This document shows, in pieces, positions 10,690 through 23,017 of a DNA stretch of 64,000 nucleotides. A program made the translations under genes and the position numbers. The DNA comes from Notamacropus eugenii. Lineage: Eukaryota; Chordata; Mammalia; Diprotodontia; Macropodidae. Where the stretch lies: positions 190,369,522 through 190,433,521 of the forward strand of contig NC_092875.1 of NCBI RefSeq assembly GCF_028372415.1, given 5' to 3'. How positions within the stretch are numbered: position 1 is the stretch's first letter; each line of letters opens with the position of its first letter. The notes under the pieces were generated by a model. It searched no databases and was not told where the DNA came from. It was given only the letters and a program-made list of their open reading frames with translations.

Positions 10690-11118
10690 TTGTTTTTGTT
10701 ACTCTCATTTACAGATATTTGTCAACCTCTTGTTTAACAGTATAATAGAATTTTAAAGACTAAGAACGAAAAGAAATAGTTCAACAAAACTAATCAACAT
10801 ATCAACTTAGTGTGAGAAGATATGTTACTCACAATCTATCACCTCTGAAAAGGTGGTGCATTTTTTCATGTCTTTCCTGGGTACAAGCTTTGTCATTATA
10901 ATCACATAGTTTGGTTTCAAGTTTTCATTCTATTTAAATTGTTATAGTAATTATGAATCTCATCTTACTGACTGATTTCTTTCTTCTACATCAGTTCTGA
11001 TAAATCTTCCCATGCTTCTCTGATTTCTTCAGTCATTGTTTCTTATGGTTCAATAAATATTCTATTTTATTCACATACTCCAGTTCCTTTAGCAGTTCCT
11101 CAATTGTTGGGCATCTAG
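10690..11118 (-). mobile_element. L1-like LINE fragment, part 1 (interrupted by a HAL1)
   Basis: Sequence of the same type as the minus-strand L1 at 30.3-32.3 kb ('ctgatttctttcttctacatcag', 'ttcaataaatattctatttta', 'cctcaattgttgggcat'). It stops at 11118, where a HAL1 is inserted, and resumes at 13668. Confidence 0.6.
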
Positions 11119-13667
11119 GGGGTGCAGCCAAGATGGTGGAGTAGAAGCAGAGACCTGCTAGAGTTCTCCCTGCAAGCCCCTCAAAAAACCTGTAAAAAAA
11201 TTACTCTAAACAAAAAGCAGCAGAAGCCACAAAATTACAGACTGAAGCAAATTTCCAGCCCAAGGCAGTCTGGAAGGTTAAATAGGAAGGGTCTATCACA
11301 CCAGGCAGGGAGTGGAGCAGAGTGCAGTTCAGCATGGACTGTGCCACCACAGACATAGCTGGAGCAGGCCTTAGGGGACTGAATTGCTGATGGCTGCTTT
11401 GGATTTCAGACTTCTCAACCCAAAAATGTCAAAGACAGCTTCGAAAGTCAGTGGGAAGTGTCTCTCACCTGACCGAAGGAGAGCATGGTCCAGGCCCCTG
11501 ACCCAGCCCAGACCCTGGCCCCAGCCCCAGGGCGATGGCAGCTACTGCTGAAGTGGAGGCTGCTTCTGGAACCCTCCACTTTACAAAGTCAAGGAACTGG
11601 CTAGGAAAATGAGCAAATGGGGAAAAAGAAACAGACAGATTCTTAATTTCTCAGTGAAGAGGTATTTTCTTATGTCATTGATGACAAGAAAGATCAAAAC
11701 ACACAACCAGCAGAAGACAACAAGGCCAAAGCTCCTGTATTCAAAGCCTCCAAGAAATATGAATTGGTCTCAGGCCATGGAAGAGCTCAAAAAGGATTTT
11801 GAAAATCGAGTAAGAGAAGTAGAGGAAAAATTGGGAAGAGAAATGAGTGATGCAAGAAAATCATGGAAAATGAGTCAACAGCTTACTAAAGGAAACCCCC
11901 CAAAATGCTGAAGAAAATAACACTTTTAAAATTAGACTAACCCAAATGGCAAAAGAGGTCCAAAAAGCCAATGAGGAGAAGAATGCCTTGAAAAGCAGAA
12001 TGGGCCAAATGGAAAGAGGTCCAAAAGCTCACAGAAGAAAATAATTCCATAAAAATTAGAATGGAGCACATGGAAGCTAATGATTTTATGAGAAATCAAG
12101 AAATAATAAAACAAAGCCACAAGAATGAAAAAGTAGAATGCTATGAAGTATCTCATTGGAAAAACAACTGACTTGGAAATGAATTCAGGAGAGGTAATTT
12201 AAAAATTATTGGACTGCCTGAAAGCCATGATCAAAAAAAGAGCCTCAACATCATCTTCTAAGAAATTATCTAGGAAAACTGCCTTGATATTCTAGAATCA
12301 GAGGATAAAGTAGAAACGGAAAGAATACACCTGAATCCACCTCCTGAAAGAGATTCCAAAAGGAGAACTCCTAGGAATATTGTAGCCAAATTCCAGAGTT
12401 CCCAGGTCAAGAAGAAAATATTACAACCAGCCAGAAAGAAACAATTCAAGTATTATGGAAATATAATCAGGATAACACAGGATTTAGCAGTTTCTATACT
12501 AAGGGATTTAAAGGGCTTGGAATATGATATTCCAGAGGTCAAAGGAGCTAGGATTAAAACCAAGAATCACCTACCCAGCAAAACTGAGTATAATACTTCA
12601 GGGGGAAAATGGAACTTCAATGAAATAGAGGACTTCCAAGCATTCTTGTTGAAAAGACCAGAGCTGAACAGAAAATTTGACTTTCAAATACAAGAATCAA
12701 GAGAAGCATGAAAAGGTAAATGGAGAAACCATAAGAGACTTATTAATGTTGAACTGTTTACATTCCTACATGGAAATATTATATTTGTAACTTATGAGAC
12801 CTTTCTTGTGTGTGTGTGTGTAAACATACATACATACGTATATGCATATATATGTATGTGTGTGGTACAGAGAGAGAGCACATGGTGAGTTGAATATGAA
12901 GGAATGATATTTAAGTGTTGAGAGGAGTGTATTAGAAGAAAGAGAAAGTGAGAGGTATAATGTAGTTAATTATCTTGTAAAAGAGGCAAGAAGCTTTAAC
13001 AATGGAAGGGAGGAAGGGGAACATGAGAGGGAATAAGTGATCCTTATTTTCATTGGATTGGGCTTTAGGAGGGAGTAACATAAACACTCACTTGAATATG
13101 GAAATTTGTCTTACCATACAGGAAAGCAGGGGAGAACAGGATAAAAGAAGGGGATGATAGAAGGGATGGCAGATTGGGGGAAGGGGTAATCAGAAGCAAA
13201 CACTTTGGTCAAAGGAAAGAATAGAATAAATGCAGGATGGGACAGGATAGAGGGAAATATAGTTAGTCTTTTACAACATGAGTGTTACTGGAAGTGTTTT
13301 GCATGACTACACATATATAACCTATATCGAATTACTTGCCTTCCCTATGAAGGTGGATGGGGAGAGGGGAAGGGAGAGAATGTGGAACTCAAGGCTTTAA
13401 AAATAAATGTTAAAAAATTGTTTTTACATTTAACTAAGAAATAAGATATATAGGCAATAGGGTATAGAAATCTATCTTACCCTACAGAAAAATAGGAAGG
13501 GGATGGGGGTGGTGATAAAAGGAAGGGAAGATTGGAGGAAAGGGTAATCAGAATACATACTTTCCTGAGGTGGGGGGAGGGGAAGATGGGGAGAAAATTT
13601 GAAACTCAAAATTTTGTGGAAGTGAAGGTTGAAAACTAAAAAATTTTTTTAAGAACGGGCAACTATT
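11119..13667 (+). mobile_element. HAL1 (ORF1-only half-LINE), near full length, decayed
   Basis: The copy starts with the HAL1 head 'gcagccaagatggtggagtag'. It then has a GC-richer leader, a broken ORF1, a TG/TA microsatellite at about 12808-12862, and a 3' UTR ending 'gggagaaaatttgaaactc'...'gttgaaaactaaaaaa'. There is no ORF2. The 12-bp motif ttgggcatctag occurs just before it (11107-11118) and just after it (13668-13679), which is a clean target-site duplication inside an older L1 fragment. Confidence 0.85.
11609..12711 (+). pseudogene. HAL1 ORF1 pseudogene (L1 ORF1p-like)
   Basis: The remnant of an L1 ORF1p-type RNA-binding chaperone survives in pieces. A coiled-coil start lies near 11761-11860 (WSQAMEELKKDFENRVREVE). 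RRM-like and C-terminal parts are spread over several frames. The end is at 12517-12711, with KPRIT-like, WNFNEIEDFQAFLLKRPELN and FDFQIQES segments. Several frameshifts and stops make it non-functional. The intact relative is at 34369-35457 on the other strand. Confidence 0.8.
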
Positions 13668-13810
13668 TTGGGCATCTAGTTGATTTCTAGTTCTTTTCTA
13701 TAAAAAAAAAAGTGATGCTATAAATATTTTGGTATATACAAGATCTCCCTCCACCCAAAAAAACTTTGATCTTCTGGATGTTTACATTTAGACACTTTTA
13801 AACAGAATTC
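13668..13810 (-). mobile_element. L1-like LINE fragment, part 2
   Basis: Continuation of the 10690-11118 fragment after the HAL1: 'gttgatttctagttcttt', then 'gtgatgctataaatattttgg'. The corresponding line in the 30.8 kb copy reads 'gtatttccaattctttgct', then 'gtgctgctataagtattttgg'. Confidence 0.65.
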
Positions 13811-13904
13811 CAAATTTCTTGATGGATGGATTAGCACAATTGTCCTAGAATACATTTAAAGAATGTTGCAATATTACTTTGAAACATATGTTCAAAGATT
13901 TATA

Positions 13905-14045
13905 AGTAGAAGGAGCCACAGAAGCCATAGATTCTTCCCCTTTCATTTTACAAATGGAGAAACTGATAGAGGTTAAGTGACTTACTCAGGATCATACAGT
14001 TAGTAAATATCTGACGTGGAATTATAACTCACATTTTTCTAATTC
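13905..14045 (-). repeat. MIR-family SINE fragment
   Basis: 'cattttacaaatggagaaac', 'gaggttaagtgacttactca' and 'catacagttagtaaatatctga' form the reverse complement of the MIR core. Confidence 0.8.
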
Positions 14046-14051
14046 AAAGTC

Positions 14052-14299
14052 CAGTGGCAACAATTCTCAAAGTGTAGTCCATTGATCCCTGGGGGTCCTC
14101 AAACCTCTTTTAGGAGATCTATGTGGTCAAAAGTATTTTCATAATTTTAATAATAAGTTTTAACTTAATACAGAAAATATTAATTTTTTTAATTTATAAA
14201 TTAAATTTACCCACATAAACAAAAGCTCTTTGGGAAGTTCTCAAAAATTTTTAAGAGTGTGAAGAAGTCCTGAGACCAGAACGTTTGGGAACCACTGCT
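14052..14299. mobile_element. Non-autonomous hAT-Charlie type DNA transposon
   Basis: The left end CAGTGG..ttctcaaagtg and the right end 'gtttgggaaccactg' form imperfect terminal inverted repeats typical of mammalian hAT-Charlie fossils. The interior ('cctgggggtcctcaaacctc', 'gtggtcaaaagtattttcata') fits the same family. The flanking 8 bp no longer match, so it is old. Confidence 0.75.
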
Positions 14300-15380
14300 T
14301 TATGCAACATATTGCCTCACAAATCAAGTAGGCAAATGAAATAGAAATCATATTGATCCAACTTAAGGTTAATGCATATTTAACATTTAGTATTTAAATA
14401 GACATTTGTAAATTGTTTTAGGGTTTTTTTATTTTTCATTTTTAACACAGTTCATATCACATAAAACAATTCCAACTTTTGGTCGGGTGATACTTCTTTT
14501 TGAAGCATTTACAATATAGACCACAAAAGAATTTTTTTTTAAAACATTAACCAACTGAGATACAAATAATATTTATGTATGCTAACTTCACAAGCCCTTG
14601 ACCTAATTGTCTCCACAGTATTACTAAGAATTAAAGGACCCTAACTTATTGTTGTTGGTCTAAAGTCCGAAGCCTAATAGCTTAATTTTAGACTTAACCT
14701 CAGATGTTCCCCTACCAACAATCTATAATTTAATAGATCTGGTATTAAGCTTACAAACCTTTTGACTATAGGAAATTGCCACTAAGAGTAGGGACATTGC
14801 AGGGAACCAATATCTCCCCAACTTCATGTCAATTCTAGGTAGGAGTAGATTGTCAACTTGCATTCATTCAGGCTTAAAGTCTGCCAGGTGTCAGTGGGGA
14901 AATTGCATCAGGAGAATCTTGCCTCAGCCCAGGCTGAAGAGCCACTCTCCCACGCTTCCCATGAGATCTCCTTTTTCAGTTCATACCAGCATTTCACAGG
15001 CTTACTGGCATCGTGGATTGGAAGCTCAGGCAGCCTTTCTTGCTATCCATACCTGGAGTTAGACTCAGAAAAACAGTCACTTAATAGTACCATGGCATCT
15101 TAAAATAGCAAGTTCCAATAACCAGGTTTCAAATATGACTATATTTCACTTTGGCTAAGGAACATCTCTTGAGGCAAGTCTTAAGTGGCTTAGACACCTT
15201 TCTGTACGTGTTCTAGTTCCTGATTAAATAGCAATCATAAAATCAAATTTACCATTTAAACCTTAACTTTTCCATCAATGCCAAATTTTACCGAAAGTAC
15301 CTGCCTGTCAGAAATTTAGACCAATATTCTTTTCCCCAAACTGAAGATGTCTTTGATTTATTCTCAGTAATTAATTCAGT
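14300..15380. other. Intergenic, no feature recognised
   Basis: AT-rich sequence without an identifiable gene or repeat. Two overlapping plus-strand frames at 14826-15103 (78-81 codons) resemble nothing I know. Confidence 0.55.
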
Positions 15381-15392
15381 CAATTGTTTTAA

Positions 15393-18069
15393 TACTAATT
15401 GCTTTTACATCACTTTGTAACACGTCCAATTTTTCTCCCCATCACTCCCCTCCCCCCACTTCCTAATACTTTGTATTCTAATTACTGCTTCCCTCGATGT
15501 ACCCTCCCTTCTATCACACCCCACCCTTCCCTTATCCCCATCTTCTCTCTTTTCTTGTAGGGCAAAATGAATTCCTATACCCCATTCCCTGTATTTCTTA
15601 TTTCCCAATTATACGCAATAAAAATTCTCAACATTTGTTACTAATACTTTGAATTCCAACTTCTCTACCTCCCTCCCTCCCTACTCATTCCCATTGAGAA
15701 GGCAAGCAATTCAATACAGACTAAATATGTGTTGTTTTGCAAAAGACTTCCATAATAATCATGTTGTGTAATACTAACTATATTGCCCTCTATCCAACTC
15801 TATCCCCCCTTATTTTTTTATTCCCTCATTTGACCTTGTCCCTTCCCAAAAGTGTTTATTTCTAGTTACTCCCTTCTCCCATTTGCCCTCCCTTCTATCA
15901 TTCCCCTCACCCCACTTGTTGCCTCCTCCCCTACTTTCCTGTAGTGTAAGATAAATTTTCATATCAAATTTAGTGAGCATGTTATTACCTCCTTAAGCCA
16001 TATGTGGACAGAGTAGCTTCATTTTTCCTCTCTCCCCTTCTCCCTTTTCTCCTCCATTGAACAAAATTTTTCTTATCTCTTTTATGAGTTATAGCCTGCT
16101 CCATTCCATTTCTCCCTTTTTCCTTCCAGTATTTTCCTCCCTCACCCCTTAATTTTTATTTTATCTTATTTTTTTGTGTGGATATCATCTCTTCTGAGTC
16201 CACACAACCTGTACTCTCTGTCTATATATGTATATGTGTGTGTGTGTGTATGTACAATCTCTCCATCTACCCAAATACTGAGAAAAGATTCAAGAGTTAT
16301 ATCTATTTTCTTTCCATGTAGGAATGTAAACACTTCAGCTTTAGAAAATCTTTTATGATTTACCTTTTCATGCTTCTCTTGATTCTTGTGTTGGAAAGTC
16401 AAATTTTCTATACAGTTCTGGTCTTTTCCTCAATATGAATGCTTCAAAGTCCTCTATATCATTGAATGACCATTTATTCCCTTGAAGTATTATACTCAGT
16501 TTTACTGGGTAGGTGATTCTTGGTTTTAATCCCAGTTCTTTTGATTTCTGGAATTATCCTATTTCAAGCCCTTTGATCCCTTAATGTTGAAGCTGCCAGA
16601 TCCTGTGTTATCCTGATTGTATTTCTACAATATTCAAATTGTTTCTTTCTAGCTACTTGTAGTATTTTCTTCTTGATCTGGGAACTCTGAAATTTGACCA
16701 CAATATTCCTAGGAGTTTCTCTCTTCAGGTCTCTTTCATGAAGTGATTGGTGGATTCTTTCAATATTTATTTTGCCCTCTGGTTCTAGAACATCAGGGCA
16801 GTTTTCCTTGATAATTTCATGGAAGATAATGTCTAGGCTCTTTTTTTGATCATGGCTTCACGTAGTCCCATAATTTTTAAATTGTTTCTCCTGGATTTGT
16901 TTTCCAGGTCAGTTGTTTTTCCAGTGAGATGTTTCACATTATCTTCTCTTTTTTGAAACTTTTGATTTTGTTTTTTAACTGCTTGGTTTATCTCATAGCC
17001 ATTCATTTCCCTGAACTCAATTCTCTCTTTCAATGAACTGTTTTTGTTCAGTGAGCTTTTGAACCTTCTCCTCCATTTGGCTAATTCTGCTTTTTAAAGC
17101 CTCCTTCTCCTCGTTGGCTTTTTGGACCTCTTTTTCCAATTGAGTTAGCCTCTTTTTAAAGGTGTTATTTTCCTCAGCATTTTTTTGGGTCTCCTTTAGT
17201 AAGCTGCTAACTCATTTTTCAAGCTCTTCTATTACTTGAGCCCAGTTTAAGTTCCCTTTGGAGGCCCTGGAGGCAGGGGCCTTGACTTCCTCTGACAGTA
17301 TGCCTTGTTCTTCCTCATCTGGAAGGATGGGAGGAGACACCTGTTCACCAAGAAAGTAGCCTTCTATGGTCTTACTTTTTTCCCCCTTTTTTGGGCATTT
17401 TCTCAGCCAGTTCCTTCTGAGCTTTTTCTCCACAACCACCTCACCTGGGCCAAGCCAGCACTGGGGGCTGAGATTCAGGTGAGCTGCTCCAATCCCTCAG
17501 GGGCTTTAGGCATGGGTAGGGCTGCTATTCAGTGTGAGATTAAGATCAGCGGCTCAGGTTGGGGCAGGGCTGCCACACAAGGCTCAGTTCCCTCAGGGGC
17601 TTTACAATGAGGCCTTCAACAATGGATGCGGGCTGCTGCCTGCCTTTGGAGCCCCTGTCTGCTGCTGCCTCTGCTGTTGCCACCTGAGGAGGCCTGATTT
17701 ATGGGGATACTCTGCTCCCTTCTCAGCCTGCTGAAAAAACCCTCTCACCGACCTTTAGTGCCTGTGGTTTGAGGGATCTGTGCTGCTGCTGGAGATTCTG
17801 TCCCTGAAGCCTGCTCAGTCCTGCTTCTCCTGGTGCCATGGAGCCAAGGCTGGGCTAGGCTCTGCTCTGCATCTGGTGCAGCAGACCTTTCCCGTTGGTC
17901 TTTCAGGTCACTCTGGGCTAGAAATCTCCTCCACTCCATTTGTCTGTGGCTTCTGCTGCTCTAGAATTTGTTGAGAGTCCTTCTTTACAGGTATTTTATG
18001 GACTGTGAGGGAAGAGCTAGTGTATGTGTGTCTTTCTACTCCACTTATCTTGGCTCTGCCCCTCCTCTA
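15393..18069 (-). mobile_element. HAL1 half-LINE, near full length, strongly decayed
   Basis: The minus-orientation copy has its 5' end near 18062 ('cttatcttggctctgcccct', the complement of the AAGAT-type head), a broken ORF1 between about 17398 and 16378, a CA/TG microsatellite at about 16225-16250, and a pyrimidine-rich (plus strand) 3' UTR ending near 15400. The 11-bp aattgttttaa occurs at 15382-15392 and 18070-18080, a likely target-site duplication. There is no ORF2. It is the most diverged of the four HAL1 copies. Confidence 0.8.
16378..17398 (-). pseudogene. HAL1 ORF1 pseudogene
   Basis: The start codon is still visible at 17398 (MPKKG..), but the frame breaks within ten codons. Fragments such as GYFLGEQVSPPILPDEEEQ, NLNWAQVIEELEK and TGKTTDLENKSRRNNLKIMG identify it as HAL1 ORF1. 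The C-terminal region reaches about 16378. Many frameshifts and stops. Confidence 0.8.
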
Positions 18070-18080
18070 AATTGTTTTAA

Positions 18081-18430
18081 AGTTTATCTGAAGATGTTTC
18101 TAAAAAAAATCTTCTGAAGTTTGTTAAATTTTCTCCATGAAATCTTTCTTACCCTATTAAATATCCTAGCAAGCTCTAATTAAAAGACTACTAAGGTGAA
18201 TTTAGGCCAACTCAGATGGAATGGTCATCAGTTTTTATCCCATATTACATTTTCAAAATGCAAGACAAAATTTAGACTGAAACAAATAGAAGTCAGACAA
18301 TTTTTTTTAACTGCATTTTTCATAACATTTCAAAGCTGATTTGATCTCACTCCAAATACTGAAATTCTGTTCTGGTATACAGATGACAAAGTATCATAAG
18401 ATCTTAAGTGAATACTGAAAGAACTAGGAT
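18081..18430. other. Intergenic, no feature recognised
   Basis: AT-rich spacer between a HAL1 and a CR1/L3 copy; nothing assignable. Confidence 0.55.
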
Positions 18431-18434
18431 AATC

Positions 18435-19020
18435 AATGTGCTTCCTACTATGTGATGCATAGCACTGAACCCAGTGTAGTCTGATGAGGGTAGATTGTAG
18501 AAGTTGTACTCTGCCCCAGTCAGACTATGTCTAGAGCATTGCATTCAGTTCTGGGTACTGCATCTTTGGAGCAACACTAATAAACTGGAGAATATCCAGA
18601 AGACAACAGCAAGAATGGTACAATCTCATGTTTATGTCATATGAGGATAGATTAGAGGAATTTTATATATATATCCTTGAGAAGGGAAAATGGGAAGACT
18701 TGATAGCTGTCTTGAAGTACCCAAAATACAGTAGAAGAAGAACTAGATTTCCGTTATTTGACCCATATCACCAGGACTAGGCAAAACGGTAGACCTTGCA
18801 AAGAAAGGAATATAGATTTGATGTCAGGAAAAACTTCCTAATAATTAGAACCGTCTCAAATTGGAATGAGCTGTCTCAGGAGATAGTAGGTTCCCCTTCA
18901 TTCAAAGACTTCACATACATTTTTTGTATATGTTATGTTGGGGATTCATTTTCAGATATGAGATGGATTAAATAGCTGATAAGATCCTTTCCAAGTGTGA
19001 AATTCTGTGATTCTGCTACA
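18435..19020 (+). mobile_element. CR1/L3-clade LINE 3' part
   Basis: Landmarks in order: 'cattcagttctgggtactgc', 'ctggagaatatccagaagac', 'gtcaggaaaaacttcctaat', 'gagctgtctcaggagatagt', 'aagatcctttccaagtgtga' and the terminal 'attctgtgattctg'. This follows the 3' end of CR1/L3 LINEs. It is diverged and 5'-truncated. Confidence 0.8.
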
Positions 19021-19224
19021 GTGTCCCCTACCCCATTAAAACCAGTGAAAATTCTTAGAAGAAACTTTAGAGAAATGTATACAAATTATGGCTACAGATG
19101 TGTTTTAACACACATGTGTATGTGTATTTTCCAGCATTTAACCTGCCCCAAAGCTCTATAAATAATTCAACTAGATTCTCAGTAAAAATCTTCATTGTAC
19201 AACTTCTTCATTGGAGCATTGATA

Positions 19225-19640
19225 CCTTCCTGTTGTTATTCAGTCATTCAGTCATGTTCAACTCTTTGTGAACCAAGGCCCTTCTATCCTTCACTGTCTC
19301 TCTTAGTCTGTTCATGGTGATGTCATTTTGATTCTCTTCAAGAACGAAGGACAACCACCAACCAACAAACCAACTAGTCCATCCAAGTTCATGTTCATTG
19401 TTTCTATGATACTATCTGTCTATCTCATTCTCTGCTGTCCCCTTTTCCTTTTGCTTTCAGTCTTTCCCAACATCAGGGTCTTTTCCAATGAGTTCCATCT
19501 TCTTACTATGCAGCTAAAGTATTTAAGCTTCACTGTCAGTATTTGACCTTTCAGGCAAGGGCCTGAATTAATTTCTTTAAGCATTGACTGAAATGACCTT
19601 CTTACTGTCATCTTCATTCTAATAATTGGAGGAAGGAGAT
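19225..19640 (-). mobile_element. RTE/BovB-like LINE fragment joined to a SINE tail
   Basis: 'cattcagtcatgttcaactc' is the reverse complement of the RTE-derived tail used by Mar1 SINEs. 'ccaatgagttccatcttctt', 'aagtatttaagcttcactgtc' and 'cctgaattaatttctttaag' follow the minus strand of BovB/RTE LINEs. Between them 19318-19360 carries 'tcttcaagaacgaaggacaac', the same tail as the SINE at 31025-31580. Confidence 0.65.
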
Positions 19641-20159
19641 AAACATTCTAGAAATGGTTCAGGTTATCCATTTCCACTGGTTTTGTTGGGGGGTTTTTTG
19701 GGGGGTGGAAATCTGTATTCAGGAGGATTTCACAGTGGTGTTTTGCAAGCATAAGTCATTGCTGCTTTATTATAGTGTTTCTGGAGGGACAAAAATGAGA
19801 AGAGGGGGACTACTTGAGGCAATATTAAAAAATTCTTAGCTAATGAAGGAGTTCTGATCCTCTACTCAAGTGACTGCGATAGTAACCAGATGCCTTTTGA
19901 AAGTTCTATTAAAAACCACTTTGTTCAATTTTTACTATAGTTGAAAGAGAATTCTTAGCAGAGAGAAGTTAAAGACGTAATGTCCATTTGTTAACCAAAG
20001 GAAGAACCCCTTCTTTGAATATGCAGTTTTATTATGGTAAATGTTCTTTATATCCTGGACCAGACCTTGGTTTTCCATGTAGACATCATCTCTAAGGGTG
20101 CATCTCCAGTCCTTAAGATTTTTGTAGTCCAGGCTTGACTCATTCTCCATATTTTTTCA

Positions 20160-20450
20160 CTCATTAGTCAACTTCCCTAAGCTGACTGCACCCTAAGACC
20201 CTGCTCTCCTAATTGGTGGCTCCCTCATCTATACTGCCTTAGGAAAAGCCCCAGCAATCCTTATCATACTTCTTGCTTGACTCTAGACCCTAGAATCTTA
20301 CCGCTAAGGTTATCTTCCATCTACTCTGTATGTAACTTTTATGTACTACTTATTTACATGTAGAGTCCTCCATTAGAATGTAAACTTCTGGAAGGGAGGG
20401 GCACTTTTTGCATGTGCTTAAAATAACTAAGCATCTTAACAAATTAGCCA
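20160..20450 (+). mobile_element. L2-like LINE 3' end
   Basis: A pyrimidine-rich stretch, then 'tccattagaatgtaaacttc', 'ggaagggaggggcacttttt' and 'catgtgcttaaaata', the pattern of L2 3' ends in this window. Confidence 0.6.
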
Positions 20451-22900
20451 TTATTGTAATTACTAATGAAGTGGGCTTAGGGCACATATCACACTCCCCA
20501 AAAGTTAGGAAATGACACTTTATTTTTTATAAACGTCTTTGACAAGTCATTCATGGAATGAGAACTATTTTTAAAACACAACTAAATAATTAAGAATAAT
20601 TGCTTTAAAGAAATATTGGTTTATTTTGTAACTAAGTTATAATATGCCATCTGTCTTATAACAAGCCATCTTTTGAGATGATAGAAAAAGGTAAGCATGC
20701 ATCAGGTAGCATATTCCATAATCCAGTGAATCTGTGCATAAAGAAGTTTTGCAATATTGGAACCAACATAATTTATCTACTGGATGTACTCAGACAAAAA
20801 CTTTGGCAAAGACAGGGAACTGTCTTCCTCATAGGAAACGTAGGAAGGAACGATATTGTCAAGTACATGACATTTATCAAGGAGTCAAGAGATCTGGGAT
20901 TTCTGCTTTACACAAAGCCTGAAGTTTTTTTCGTCTATAAAATGAATATAATAGCACTAACTAGTTTTGTAAGCTATAGCAAAAGTTAAACAAATTAGTC
21001 ATATGAAACAACCAGAACTTTGAGAAAGGTTTGTTGCAGAAGACATTTTCTCTGAGAAGTACTTTGAAAAGAATGCATTTGACCAGTGAGTTAGAGATTT
21101 GTTTAAAGCAAGTTAGAGTTACCAAAAGCTCTTTTATCAGCATAGCTTAAGCTCTTTATTGAACCCTGTAGCTGGGATGCCGGAAAGTTGAGTCATAATT
21201 ATGCAGCTCTCCAATAAAGAAGACTCACTTCCATATCTCCTCCCCCCAAGCCAAACAATCATGTTTACTCATGTAAACTCTTGTGTCAAGATGAGGCAAT
21301 AAATTCTAAGCCAGGGCAGCCTTGAGATCTTTACTAGATATTCATTCCATGATCACTAGTCAGTTGCCTAAGAGCTGAATAAAAAATTAAGGATCCTGAC
21401 TTGTGTTCTTCTTGATTCTAGGGCCATTTAAAAATCTCCAAAAAAGTAAGCAGGGGAGAGAAGATGAAACGAATTTCATTTTCTTTTGTTGGTAGTTCTG
21501 TTCAAAGATTTGATATCAATTCTGAATGCTGAAAGACTTTAAATATATAGTCTGGAATGAGACTTCAGATGTAGTTCATCCATTTAAAATTGACTGAACA
21601 AAAACTACTAGCATTACAATGTAATTGGCTAACATCTATCACTTTTAGCCAAAAATCTTGGACTTTAATTCAGTCTAATAGTTTTGAGCCTTACTTTTTG
21701 TTATTTCATCAAAAGAAATGTCTGTCAGAGGTCATAGATGTGAAAGAAAGAAATGTTCTTGTCATCTATAGAGATGATCTCAATAGGTTGATTACTAGCG
21801 GATGTGAGCAAATTAAGCCATGTAGTAGTAAATACAACATTAAAACATTGCCATACAAAAATGTATACATATGATTCAAAATAATTAACTTTGTAGAATT
21901 AAACATTGACCAGGAAGTTAACATACAATGGAGAACACTGCTTAAGGAGACTGTCATACACACATATACCCTCCTAGAATAAGTTCAGCCACCTTGATGA
22001 GGCAGATCATTTTTTAAAATTATAAACAAAAGATTATATCACAACAGCCCCAAGTAATGAATAGCTTCCTCTCAATCTTAATTTAAACCAAAGCTACGAA
22101 TAAAAGGCTTAGTTCTTCAAAGTAGTAACAACCTCTTCCTCTGCAAGGTCATTTATAGGCGTTACTCTTCTGTGAATCATCACAGTAGCTCCTGAGCGCT
22201 CTTACAAGAAGTAGCTGCTTATTACCTTTCAACCAAATAGCAGTAGCCAGAGTCAGTGACAGATTTTTGTTTCATCCTTGCCAGGAGTTTAGAATAATAC
22301 CTTTACTCCATCAAACTCAATAATGACTTATAGGATAAGAACTTGAAGAGAGGCAACCACAGTGATAAGTGAAAATCTTCCAAAGGAGCCCTGTGAGTAA
22401 ATAACTGGGCCACAGGAAAGAAAGTTCATTGTTTTGTATTGTCGTTACAAACAGACTCCACCTGGGCTGCTCTGTAACCTTGTCCTCAGTCATCCACCCT
22501 GCCTTTAATAAAAAGATGGATTTCCTTTACAATTGTGCCTCCTTATTCACCCAAACTGCCCTGATTTTTCCTAGATCAGAATGATTGTTGTTTCTCATAG
22601 CAAAGTCACTCACTTTTTAGACAATGTCTTTTAAACACACTGAACTCTGGTATTAAAACAAAATAACGCAATTGTTTCTTACAACTTTGTGAAGTAGGTT
22701 GACATTTTATTGCAGCTTTACAGCTGAAGAAGGAAAAACAGTGACCAGTTATCAGAGCTCATTAGTATCAAAATATTATTTATTTGTTCATTAGTGAAAT
22801 TTCTTTAGCACCTGAAGACCTCCTTTATGTATTTAGACATAAAATTAGAAATAAGAGAAAATATGTGGTTCCTCCCATTGGTTCTAATTCTTCTTTACAT
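20450..22900. other. Intergenic, no gene recognised
   Basis: About 2.4 kb of mostly unique AT-rich sequence. A weak MIR-like piece (minus) may lie at 22680-22770 ('gaagtaggttgacattttatt', then 'cagctgaagaaggaaaaac'). Short frames (up to 103 codons at 20678-20989) show no known domain. Confidence 0.55.
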
Positions 22901-22907
22901 ATTACAC

Positions 22908-23017
22908 ACTTTCTTGGGGTGGGGAGAGGGGAGAGATGGGGATTAAATTTGGAACTTCTAATCTTATGGAAGTGAACATTGAAAACTAAAAATAACTTTT
23001 TTAAAAAAAGAGAAAAG
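22908..23017 (+). mobile_element. HAL1 3' end, severely 5'-truncated
   Basis: 'ggggagagatggggattaaa', 'tttggaacttctaatcttatggaagtgaac' (in two parts) and 'attgaaaactaaaaataac' match the 3' terminus of the full-length HAL1 at 11119-13667. It ends in an A-rich tail. Confidence 0.8.

Noticed and set aside
20678-20989. 103-codon plus-strand frame in unique sequence
   Set aside because: No domain, homologue, codon pattern or transcript signals that I recognise; likely chance.
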